A stretch of 37,748 nucleotides of DNA from a virus. The position numbers were made by a program, and so were the translations under genes. The stretch covers positions 1 to 37,748 of the IMG/VR virus record IMGVR_UViG_3300037493_001661. One strand, given 5' to 3'. Below, piece by piece: positions 1 to 8,900 of the stretch (positions within the stretch are counted from its first letter, which is position 1; the number at the start of each line of letters is the position of its first letter). Under the pieces are notes generated by a model, which was not told the origin of the DNA, did not search any database, and saw nothing but the letters and a program-made list of their open reading frames with translations.

Positions 1-1561
1 CAGTAACTAAATTATCTAAATTTTCTGTCTTTAACTGTTTGTTTATTTTATGTACAGTTACACCGTTTTTGAATCCATCAATTCCTTTTGCTATTGTCAA
101 AGGAGATCCATATAATCCACCGCCGCCTACGCCAAGAACAAAAGAGTCTAATGTTCCTTCAAAAGGATTCTTGTTATTAATCATGTTCTGAGTAACGGTA
201 GTTGCCACTTCTTCAATACCTTCACCAAGCATTGCTGCAGGCGCTCCAAACTTCTTAAGGGCGGATTGATACATGGTAACTAATCCGTCTTTAAATATTT
301 TAGAGCCTACTTCAGTTCCCTCTTTCTTGATTATATCTTTATATACTTTACCAAGACTACCTTCTCCAATTGCTGAAAAAACACTTTCTGCCCCGGCCAT
401 TCCAAACCCCTTAATAACGGAAGTTAATTCTGATTGCTCTGGGTTTTCTTGTTCTTGTTGTCTTATGTTCGGGCCAGCTAATGCTACTGTTGATCCAGCA
501 GCTAATTCGCCTAATTTTAATTCTGCTCCACCAGCCATCATAGCTATGCTAATAGGAGCACTTTCTGCTAAACCACTACCCATTAATTTAAAAGCATCAA
601 CATAATTACCATCGCTAATGTTTTCTGTTATGCTAGTTGAGTCGTAGTTTGCATTATTGTATATAGTTTGTGCCTTGCCAAGACGCTCTTGCTCGGTTAT
701 AAATTTATCCATAATTGGATTTTCTACCCCGAAAGTCTTTTTAAACTTTTCCGGACTAGCTTCCCAGTTTTTGTCGCCGGATATTGTCGCATATATATTC
801 TGCGGTATTGCACCAATAGTATATATTGTTTCAGGAACAGAAGCAAATGCTTCACCTAAATAATTTAATCCTTTTAGGAAATCAACGTTTAATAGTTTGC
901 TGCCATAAGATTCCTCTGCAATTTCTTTTTTAGTTTGCTTTGCTTTTGATAAGATTTCCCTGGATTTTAATTCTATTTCCGATGGTGATAAATCATATTG
1001 TGAATCTTTACCATATGCGTTTTGCAATATATTAACTGCTTTATCGTCTATATATAGTTTTTCTTCAGGGGCTAACTTATCATAGTCATTCCCCTGAACA
1101 TTTGTTGATATATCTAGAATATCTTCCTCTGATGGTAATGATATTTTAGCTTTTAATTCACGTTTTGGTTTGTTTATTTCTTTTGCCTCTTGCAAAATTT
1201 GTTTACCCTCTTCTACCTTCTCTTTTATTGTAGGTTCTTTTGCAACTTTGGGTTTTAGTATTTTTGGTTTTGCAACAAAAGTTCCATCAGTTTGCGTTTG
1301 TGGTTGAACTTCTTCTTTAAATAGTTTCTTTCTGGAAGCCGAAGAAGTAGTCACCGGCTTGGATGCCGTACCTTTTGTTTTTCCTGTTGCAGGCGCACCC
1401 TTTTCCGCAACAGGTTTCTTCTTTCCCGGCTCACCTTCGCTAGTTGGCGTCATTCCAAATTCAGCAATATAATCATCAAGTGACATATCGCTTTCTGTAG
1501 CAGCTTCTAAGATTTCATCTTCAGTGTATTCGTAACCTTCGGTACTTTTATATAATCTCAT
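1..1561 (-). CDS. Large putative internal virion/ejection protein, N-terminal part (runs off left edge)
   Basis: An open frame of 520 codons starts with ATG at 1561 (MRLYKSTEGYEYTEDEI) and leaves the window without a stop. Residues 40-90 are basic, rich in P, K, T and S, and low in complexity. A charged helical stretch follows, and then from about residue 250 onward there are glycine/alanine-rich amphipathic or hydrophobic stretches such as SAPISIAMMAGGAELKLGE. I see no catalytic motif in the visible part. It follows two other putative internal virion genes at the end of the structural module, where podoviruses usually keep very long ejection proteins that may carry lytic domains further on. 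That role is inferred from position and composition only. Confidence is high that it is a gene and low for its function. Confidence 0.75.
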   Translation of the reverse strand, partial: MRLYKSTEGYEYTEDEILEAATESDMSLDDYIAEFGMTPTSEGEPGKKKPVAEKGAPATGKTKGTASKPVTTSSASRKKLFKEEVQPQTQTDGTFVAKPKILKPKVAKEPTIKEKVEEGKQILQEAKEINKPKRELKAKISLPSEEDILDISTNVQGNDYDKLAPEEKLYIDDKAVNILQNAYGKDSQYDLSPSEIELKSREILSKAKQTKKEIAEESYGSKLLNVDFLKGLNYLGEAFASVPETIYTIGAIPQNIYATISGDKNWEASPEKFKKTFGVENPIMDKFITEQERLGKAQTIYNNANYDSTSITENISDGNYVDAFKLMGSGLAESAPISIAMMAGGAELKLGELAAGSTVALAGPNIRQQEQENPEQSELTSVIKGFGMAGAESVFSAIGEGSLGKVYKDIIKKEGTEVGSKIFKDGLVTMYQSALKKFGAPAAMLGEGIEEVATTVTQNMINNKNPFEGTLDSFVLGVGGGGLYGSPLTIAKGIDGFKNGVTVHKINKQLKTENLDNLVT

Positions 1562-1581
1562 AACTTAATTTACGTTTATTA

Positions 1582-3063
1582 TTATTTTTTTCTTCGTGGC
1601 GGACTTGGTTTTACAGAGTAGGTTCCGGCTTGTTCTGCTAAAGTAAAAATATCATCACTGCTATCCATTTTATCCCATACCCCTCCTTGACTATTCCATT
1701 TTTGCAGTTCTCCTTTGCCGTCCTTTACAACTACTCGTCTATTATTTGTTCCTGGTATTATTCCATTTTTTTGGGTTATAACTGCTTGAATTTTTCCATT
1801 CCATACTTTAGCTTGTCCAGCGCTTACTCCGCCGCCGGAACCTCCTGTTCCACTAGCTATAACCTTCATTGTTTGTTTCAATTTTCCATTTTCCATAGCT
1901 GGATAATCTTGTATATGGTTTACGTAGAATTGAGCAAATAATTCTTTGAACTGTTCTGGCTTTACTATTTCTGTAGCGTCATTAGGAACTGTTCTTTGAT
2001 CTTTTGGGTGACTTGCATTCCACGCGGGTATTAATACATCCCTATACAAATCAGTTGCTCCATATTTTGATTCGTTTAATATACCAGCAGATACTGCGTC
2101 TACCTGGCTTATAAAAGCTGGGTTTGTTTTTAACTTTTCGCGGTTTATTACTGTTTTATAGGTTGTAACCTCCATTATTGCATTGTTAGCTCCTTTGGCC
2201 TGCGTTGTCTCTTTGTTTGGTTGTACTGATACATATTCCGGGTCAGTGACCTGGCCATCCCATGTCATTGTTCCTTTATCATCTTTTTGCATCCCTAATA
2301 TTTTATTGAACATTGGGCCATTAAATGAATTAGTAACAATTTTCTCTACATCCGGTACATACCTAACTAGATCTCCATCGTTTTTTAATATGGTACTAAG
2401 CTGCGTTAAGTTAATATCTTTTGGCGGATTGCCATCTGATAAAAGAGAAGAATTTTTATTAAATTTTATAACCATGTTTGGGCTACTGTTATCCTCATTG
2501 TAATCAACAGCATAATTAGGGGTTTTGCTAAATATATTATTAGCCTGAGCAAGTGTGGTTTCATCGTTGGCGCTTGCTATCCCCCCTTGTTGTTTCATTC
2601 CTCTTTGAATAGCTTTGCTATACTGATCAGCCCCGGTTGCCGAGTATCCAATAAAGGTTTTTACTTGATCTACAGTGCCATCTAATCCAACAAGTTTTTT
2701 CTTTAATGCAAATGAGTCCACAGTTGGATCATTAGCTTCCTGGTTTAAAGCGGCAAAATTATTAGCAACCGTATTAAGGCCGACAAAATCAACACCAGGA
2801 TTTGTCACCTTGAGCGAACTAACATCACTATTGTATTTAGTAAAGTCCGACAATACCATTGCTTTTTTAGTCTCAATTTCCTTATCGTCTTTTTTGGCTT
2901 TTTCTTTTTTAGCCTCCTTTTTTTCCTCTTCCTTTTCTTTTTGGCTGGCAATTATTGTATTCGTAACATTCTGCCCTGCGGCTGTTATAGTTTGTTGCAA
3001 ATTTCTCCAATGTTGCCCTGATTGGGTATCTATTGCTGTTTCTGGATTTTCGTATGCTCCCAT
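1582..3063 (-). CDS. Putative internal virion protein (493 aa)
   Basis: A complete frame that starts MGAYENPETAIDTQSG, 12 bp after the previous gene stops and 20 bp before the next starts. Residues 42-68 are an unbroken run of lysine and glutamate (KEKEEEKKEAKKEK), a long charged helix or coiled coil. The rest is mixed alpha/beta, with a glycine patch (GTGGSGGGVSAG) near residue 408 and a basic end (PPRRKK). No signal peptide, membrane segment or enzyme motif is visible. It lies between the 258-residue ejection-like protein and the giant protein at the left edge, so a component of the internal or ejected protein complex is plausible. I do not recognise the family. Confidence 0.7.
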   Translation of the reverse strand: MGAYENPETAIDTQSGQHWRNLQQTITAAGQNVTNTIIASQKEKEEEKKEAKKEKAKKDDKEIETKKAMVLSDFTKYNSDVSSLKVTNPGVDFVGLNTVANNFAALNQEANDPTVDSFALKKKLVGLDGTVDQVKTFIGYSATGADQYSKAIQRGMKQQGGIASANDETTLAQANNIFSKTPNYAVDYNEDNSSPNMVIKFNKNSSLLSDGNPPKDINLTQLSTILKNDGDLVRYVPDVEKIVTNSFNGPMFNKILGMQKDDKGTMTWDGQVTDPEYVSVQPNKETTQAKGANNAIMEVTTYKTVINREKLKTNPAFISQVDAVSAGILNESKYGATDLYRDVLIPAWNASHPKDQRTVPNDATEIVKPEQFKELFAQFYVNHIQDYPAMENGKLKQTMKVIASGTGGSGGGVSAGQAKVWNGKIQAVITQKNGIIPGTNNRRVVVKDGKGELQKWNSQGGVWDKMDSSDDIFTLAEQAGTYSVKPSPPRRKK

Positions 3064-3075
3064 ATTTTATTTTTA

Positions 3076-3852
3076 TTATTTTTTGCCCCAATTACTAGCA
3101 ACCCCTGCTTGAGCCACTTGACTACCTGCGCTAACAACGCCGCCTATCATACCGGTAAGCGCTCCTGTATAATCTGCTGATGCCTGCATTTCTTGTTGTT
3201 GAGCACCGCCTAATTGAGAACTTAATCTGTTCAATTGACCAATGTCTCTGTTTTCCTGTGCCTGGAACATGAATTCTTTGCCAGCTACTCCAGCTTGTTG
3301 CATTCTTTGTTCTTCAGACATCTGAATACCTTGCATTCTTTGCGCTTCTGATAATTGAATACCCATTTTTTGTTGTTGAAGATCGGCTTGACCTTGTGCT
3401 CTTAGTTTATCGTTTTGAGATTCCTGTTGCTCTAAAGTAGCGGAAATTCCTTGTTTAGCTTTTAACGCGGCTTGCGCTAATGCCGTTGCTCCACCTGCAC
3501 TTGCTCCGGTTTCTCTTAATGTATCTAAAGTGTTAGCTAAAGACAAATCAATTTGTTCAGCTTCAAATTTGGCGGCATTAGTGGCAACACCTAAATTTGC
3601 ATAGGGATTACTTAATTTATCAGCAAGATATGACATGTCTTTTGCTAAGCCACTAACATTCTTAACACCCGCATAAGGGTTTATTATTGCTTGTCTATTT
3701 TTTTCAATAGAAGATATTTGTGCATTTAGAGCAGCCGCCCGCCTGGCCGCCTCGCGGCGTGCTTTATCAGCCGCACCCATTCCTATTATTCCACTCGCTA
3801 TGGAAGCAAGTGCGGTGGTTCCACCTATTATTCCTGCCGCTACCATTGTCAT
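3076..3852 (-). CDS. Putative internal virion protein, T7 gp14-like in layout
   Basis: The product has 258 residues. Residues 4-28 form a glycine/alanine-rich hydrophobic segment (AAGIIGGTTALASIASGIIG), and residues 30-50 a basic alanine-rich helix. A long glutamine-rich helical region at about 150-205 repeats QLSEAQRMQGIQMSEEQRMQ. A second glycine-rich hydrophobic stretch (TGALTGMIGGVVSAGSQVAQAG) precedes the end NWGKK. Hydrophobic ends around a Q-rich helix are typical of small ejection proteins that form a channel in the host envelope (T7 gp14 and its analogues). The assignment rests on this architecture and on position after the tail genes, not on sequence identity. The gap to the cupin-like gene is 3 bp. 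Confidence 0.6.
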   Translation of the reverse strand: MTMVAAGIIGGTTALASIASGIIGMGAADKARREAARRAAALNAQISSIEKNRQAIINPYAGVKNVSGLAKDMSYLADKLSNPYANLGVATNAAKFEAEQIDLSLANTLDTLRETGASAGGATALAQAALKAKQGISATLEQQESQNDKLRAQGQADLQQQKMGIQLSEAQRMQGIQMSEEQRMQQAGVAGKEFMFQAQENRDIGQLNRLSSQLGGAQQQEMQASADYTGALTGMIGGVVSAGSQVAQAGVASNWGKK

Positions 3853-3855
3853 AAT

Positions 3856-4329
3856 CTATTCTTTTAAAAGTTTGTATTCATTATATTGATCATAAGAATC
3901 AAATGTTAATATGCTTTCTAATTCGTCTATATCAGTAATATTATCTGGATTAAAAAATACATTAACAAATATAGAGTCTTCTACTGCTCGTATTACACGT
4001 TTTGTTCCTTCCGGTGCATTAACATAACAAGGAGCAATAAAATAATTTACCCCCTCATCAGTTGCTATTTCAAGTTCACCGCTTAATAAGAACCAAGTAT
4101 GATTATATTTATGCAGTTTACCCACTACTAAACCATCTTTCATCATAAACATTTCTCTTATATAAATGCCATGCGCAAAAGAATGCTTTAATGGGAATGC
4201 ATCTGAATTACCAACAACTACACCAGGCAGATCACTAGCAATCAGATTTTGCTCTAGCATTGTAACCTTATCTATAAAGGTTTTACTTATAATTCTATTT
4301 TCTTTATTTAATTGAATTTCATTTGTCAT
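3856..4329 (-). CDS. Cupin-like small protein in the tail module
   Basis: This 157-residue product has a cupin-type core: GKLHKYNHTWFLLSGELEI (about 71-89) followed by APEGTKRVIRAVEDSIFVNV (about 110-129). This resembles the two cupin motifs (HxH...G.. and PxG...H), but the second-motif histidine is an arginine here, so metal binding may be weak or lost. The ATG shares one base with the stop of the upstream 519-residue gene (TAATG), which suggests translational coupling. Related small cupin-like proteins occur among tail or host-recognition genes of other phages, where their role is unclear. A structural or accessory role in the tail is inferred. An enzymatic role cannot be excluded. Confidence 0.55.
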   Translation of the reverse strand: MTNEIQLNKENRIISKTFIDKVTMLEQNLIASDLPGVVVGNSDAFPLKHSFAHGIYIREMFMMKDGLVVGKLHKYNHTWFLLSGELEIATDEGVNYFIAPCYVNAPEGTKRVIRAVEDSIFVNVFFNPDNITDIDELESILTFDSYDQYNEYKLLKE

Positions 4330-5888
4330 TAATATGATGAATTTGAATAATTTGTAGAGGAAGCAAATATCTCTGTACGGGTACCAGGGGATCCATATAA
4401 GGAGTTATCTAATGAAAATTGCACTGTAGCATAGAAACCTTTTAAACCACTCATAGATTGGCCGTAAATAACATCTCCTTGACCTATTTGTGTTATATTC
4501 ATTAGGTTTGCAAAATATTTATTTTCTTTCTTTTTAAAATTGTTAGAAAATAGTTGAGCCTCCATCACGCCTATTGAATTTACTTGCGAGTATTCAGCAA
4601 TTGCCGCAGCATTATCAGTGTCAGTATACATAGAGGTCATTGTCCAACCTATGCCACCTTCGTAATTGATTGTACTAAAATTCTTAACAGTAGATGGGGC
4701 GTCGTTAAATACAAAAGTTATACTAGACGGGGAAATAGTACCATAAAAAGAACTATTATTTACAGTATCAGAATAATGTTTCCAAATCCCACCGCTTTTA
4801 AATGTGTAAAAATTATTTTTTAAACTTCCCCCAAATTCTGGTCGGTAAGAATATCTACTAACCCATCCATTTGAGTCTTCATCAAATGCTAATGTAGCAT
4901 AATTATCAGCTGTAGTTCCTTGCCCAATGTTATTCACTGAGGGCTGTACAGATAGCACGTATTGCTTATTATGCATGTCCCACATTCCAGCCATTTTACT
5001 ATTATCACCCGTATTGAAAAATAGATCTCTAAAATAATCCGTCAATCCATACGCTGATATTTCTGTTATACCATCTTGTGATAATCTTAATACGGCATTC
5101 TGACTTTTATCGGTAAAATATTTTCTATATCCGTAAACAGCAAAACTTTCAGGATCTCTACTTATACCATAATTACCAGCATAAGCTTGTATCTGTCCAA
5201 TAACAAGATTGCCAGAAGTTGTCATTGCTTGTCCATCAGCTGAATAAACAGCTTGTTTATCAATCAATGCTCTACTGACTTTTGATTCTTGAAATATTGT
5301 TAAATTAGTATCTTCAGCGTATAACTTTTGTATTGATCCATTTGAAGGGTCAACAGATCTAGTTATGTCTTCACCGGTAGGGAACTGGTTTGTATTATTA
5401 ACATTTGTTTTAGGGTTATATAATCCAGAATATATAATATGGTTTGGTAAATATTTTTGATTGATTTTATCTTCCTCAACATAAGCCTTTGCGCCTAAAT
5501 CGGTTATTGTATTGTTATATCCACCACGTATCCTAGCTTCCTCAATCACCCAGTCAACCTCTATGTCCTCCCCATATGCGGCTGGTATATATGTAAAATC
5601 AACAATTGGTCCAAATTCTAATACGGTTGTATCTGCTATCGTTTGGTTAGAGCTAACGGTTATTGTTGATCCAGAAACCCCTATAACAAATGGTTCTGTC
5701 GCGCTTATGCCACTACCTCTAACCCTTTGTCCAACGCCTATTAATGGATTTGATGCGCTTAATACTATTGTTGGGCTAGTAGAGGTTGCTCCGTTAACCG
5801 TACCTGTTGTATCTCTAACGGATGTTATTGATCTTAATTTCTTCAGCCAGAATGAGTTAAAGTATTTTAATTCTAATGTTGCAGCCAT
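4329..5888 (-). CDS. Tail stabilisation/propeller-like structural protein (519 aa)
   Basis: It starts MAATLELKYFNSFWLKKLRS and carries an early Ig-like or beta-rich insert (about 25-95). From about residue 190 there is a series of beta-strand blades with recurring aromatic turns: LTIFQESKVSRALI, FAVYGYRKYFTDKSQN, MAGMWDMHNKQYVL, DEDSNGWVSRYSYRP and FKSGGIWKHY. This pattern resembles the beta-propeller of P22 gp10-like tail-needle-hub or stabilisation proteins and parts of crAss-like muzzle proteins. It lies directly after the 1,936-residue tail gene (29 bp gap), so the two may form one tail-tip assembly that in related phages can be a single chain. The structural role is well supported by context. 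The exact homology is inferred. Confidence 0.6.
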   Translation of the reverse strand: MAATLELKYFNSFWLKKLRSITSVRDTTGTVNGATSTSPTIVLSASNPLIGVGQRVRGSGISATEPFVIGVSGSTITVSSNQTIADTTVLEFGPIVDFTYIPAAYGEDIEVDWVIEEARIRGGYNNTITDLGAKAYVEEDKINQKYLPNHIIYSGLYNPKTNVNNTNQFPTGEDITRSVDPSNGSIQKLYAEDTNLTIFQESKVSRALIDKQAVYSADGQAMTTSGNLVIGQIQAYAGNYGISRDPESFAVYGYRKYFTDKSQNAVLRLSQDGITEISAYGLTDYFRDLFFNTGDNSKMAGMWDMHNKQYVLSVQPSVNNIGQGTTADNYATLAFDEDSNGWVSRYSYRPEFGGSLKNNFYTFKSGGIWKHYSDTVNNSSFYGTISPSSITFVFNDAPSTVKNFSTINYEGGIGWTMTSMYTDTDNAAAIAEYSQVNSIGVMEAQLFSNNFKKKENKYFANLMNITQIGQGDVIYGQSMSGLKGFYATVQFSLDNSLYGSPGTRTEIFASSTNYSNSSY

Positions 5889-5917
5889 ACTTAATAATTA
5901 CTTATTTTTTCTATATT

Positions 5918-8900
5918 TTAGATAATTGTTTGTGAAATATTTTCATGATAATTATTTACAAACCAGCGAGTAGCCCCTTCTCCATCTATCCATGTCTTAG
6001 ACATATTATTTGTCCATGCTGTCATTATTAGTGGAGCAAGATGCGGTAACTTCTTGGTCATCGTTACATCTTTTACATAATAAATGTCGTTTTCTTGTCC
6101 CTCGGTCAATGGTATTGGTGACTCATACATTGCTAATGGGTTCCAGTTCAGGTCGCCTAAATCCCCAAATGGAATAACTAAACCACTTGCGTTGAATCTA
6201 GCACAAAAATTAGGTTGATTAGTGACATCTGGCTGATGATCATCATCATCTGCTGATCCCACTTGGTATTGTCTAAGTTTATTTCTGAATGTGTAAAAAG
6301 CATCCGCAACAGGTGGTATCCATTTTTGTGTCATCAGACTGTCCGTGTAAAAGAATTTAACCTCCGTTCCTGAATTTGTTGGAGAAAACACGTCAACAGA
6401 TGTTGGAACGCCTGACTGCGGTTCTATATCAAAAACGTGCCCGGCTGGTATTGTTACGTTATTTGAGATTGTTATTACGCGGGTTATATAATTTACAGCG
6501 GTTATAAGGGTACCTCCCGGAATAAGACTTCCTGATACTTGCATTCCGTCTGTTAATATTATTGGACTAAGTGCTTCCCAAGATGTTTGGTTAAGAGTTA
6601 TTTCATAGCCACTTGCGACCGCGGCTTGAGCGGTAACAGTTCTTTTAAAATCCCAAATCTTTGCGTCTTGCTTATTTAATGGAACGCCAGACGCGTTTCC
6701 GCCGGCGCTATTTATTCTAAAACAATATTCATACGCTGTGTCTGGGTTTCTATTCCCGCTGCCATCATACGTATAATTAGCATCATCTATTTCAACGGTA
6801 ACATATGGTCCAATATCTTCTCCGTCTATTGTTTTTATAAATGCAACATTTGAAGTATCTATCATTCTTACAGCTAAGCAATATTCGCCTGGCCTAGAGG
6901 TTGTAAAAGAAACGGATCTTTTTATTGTAGCGTTTACATGGGTGTTATAATATGTTGGCGGACTGGATATACCGGGGTACATCCATATAGATAGCCCGCC
7001 GTCGCTTGACGTAAGCCATGGCTTATGTCTAGATAACACAAGATTTTTACCACTAAAAGCATTTATTAAATAATCCCCATCCGGTGGGTTTATTGCCGCG
7101 TCATTTAATGACATTATGCATCTATAAAGAACCGGATTACCAGTGTTTGGGCCGTAGTCATTAATAATCCCTGTTCCCCAAATTGCTGTAACTCCGTACG
7201 CGTTTGGTAGCGGGAAACCAGGGATAGGCTGCGGGCTTGTTCTTTGCATAACAAGTCTTTGGTATGGCGCGCAATAAACATCCGGCGCTCCTCTATAATT
7301 TAATACTTCATTTGGAGTTGTAACGTATGTTGACATATTGAGTGCTCCGCTGTATGCTATAGCGTTGATGTAAACCGTATTATTACTAATTGGAGTACTA
7401 AATGCCCCCCAGTTATACCCGCCCCGTGTGCCTTGTTGCATTGAGTTTGCTGTAGATTTAGCTACATTCCATACCCTACCCGCCATACTTTGCTGCTGCC
7501 AAACATTACCGCCAGGATAGCCAACATTTGAGTAAGGGGTGTCACCGCCAGCGGACGTGTCCCAGAGCATTTCTGTAAAATTATAATTATTATCTGTATT
7601 AGGCTGCGCATTAACATTAGCATCAGCTAATTTCCAATCAGCTGGATTTGTACTTCCAGTAGGTCTCCAGTATAATAAGAAACTAGCGTGAGCTGCTTGA
7701 AACTGCCAAGCTCGTATTGTGCTTACAGGTGTCGTATTTGGCATTCTATGCCCGTGTAAATTTACTGTCCATCTCATTGTGCCTTGAGACAAAGCGGTTG
7801 CGGCATAACCGTTTTCAACCGCTGCATTTTGTACAGTTTGAAATTGTCTATCCGCGGTTGGAACATTAGGCATTCTAAAATACCTATAAGATATTTGATT
7901 AAAAATACCTACTGGAGTAGGCGTTGTTGCATTTGCTTGTGCACCAACATATACTAGACCATATCCGTAAGGATGCGCTAATCTTGATACCGGCTGAAGA
8001 TCATTTTTAGTAAGATCCACTGTTCCAGATGGAGCAGCGTTTTGCCATACTAATGGACCAGAATTGTATCCTCTAATATGGTTATTTAATTCTGCGGGAA
8101 TAGATTTTATTATTATTGTTTCGGTTGCGGACCTACTTGAAAAAGGAATTGAACCAGTTGTAACCAATTCCTGAGGTGATAAAGGATTAGCAAAGGATAC
8201 CGCGTCCGTAATTTGTACCGTAATGGTATATACATCTACGGGAGGGAGAGTTAATAAGCTCAATTCGCCAGTAGTTTGGTTTATACTAAAATAACCACCA
8301 CTATTTCCCCCGGTTATTTCCCACCATAACCCATTAGGTAAGCCTAGCGAGGATCCATTTTCTGCCACAATAGTTTCAATCACGGTGCCTACATTAGTAG
8401 AGCTAACTTCCATGTTATAACCGCCGGGGGTTAAAAACGCAGGTTCCTCATTTTCTAATGAAATTTCAAAAGAATATGGATACGAAATATTATTATATAC
8501 AAATGAAACATTAAACGTATATTTATTTACTGTTAAGCTATCATGCAAAAACTGAAAATTGTCTTTAATATATATACGGTAGTCCCCACTCGCGGCTGGC
8601 GACTCAATTATGCCAAAAGATCCGGCTACAGAATTATTTGATCCCGCGATAAAGACAGAGTCTATTGAAGCGCTAGATGTTGCAACCTTTATTCCTGATT
8701 GGTTTAGCGGATATATGTTATCCGTTATCCAAGAAGAACCCGCAACTCCAGTTGGCCCGTTAAACACGTGAGGGTCATCTTTGCTTTGGCTCTCTATAAG
8801 TTTACTGTCAAATTCATTTATTTCTACCGGGCCATCAAATCCAGTAATAACATCGTAATTTAAGTCAGATATTAATCCAGTTGTGCTTGTTTCCCAAAAC

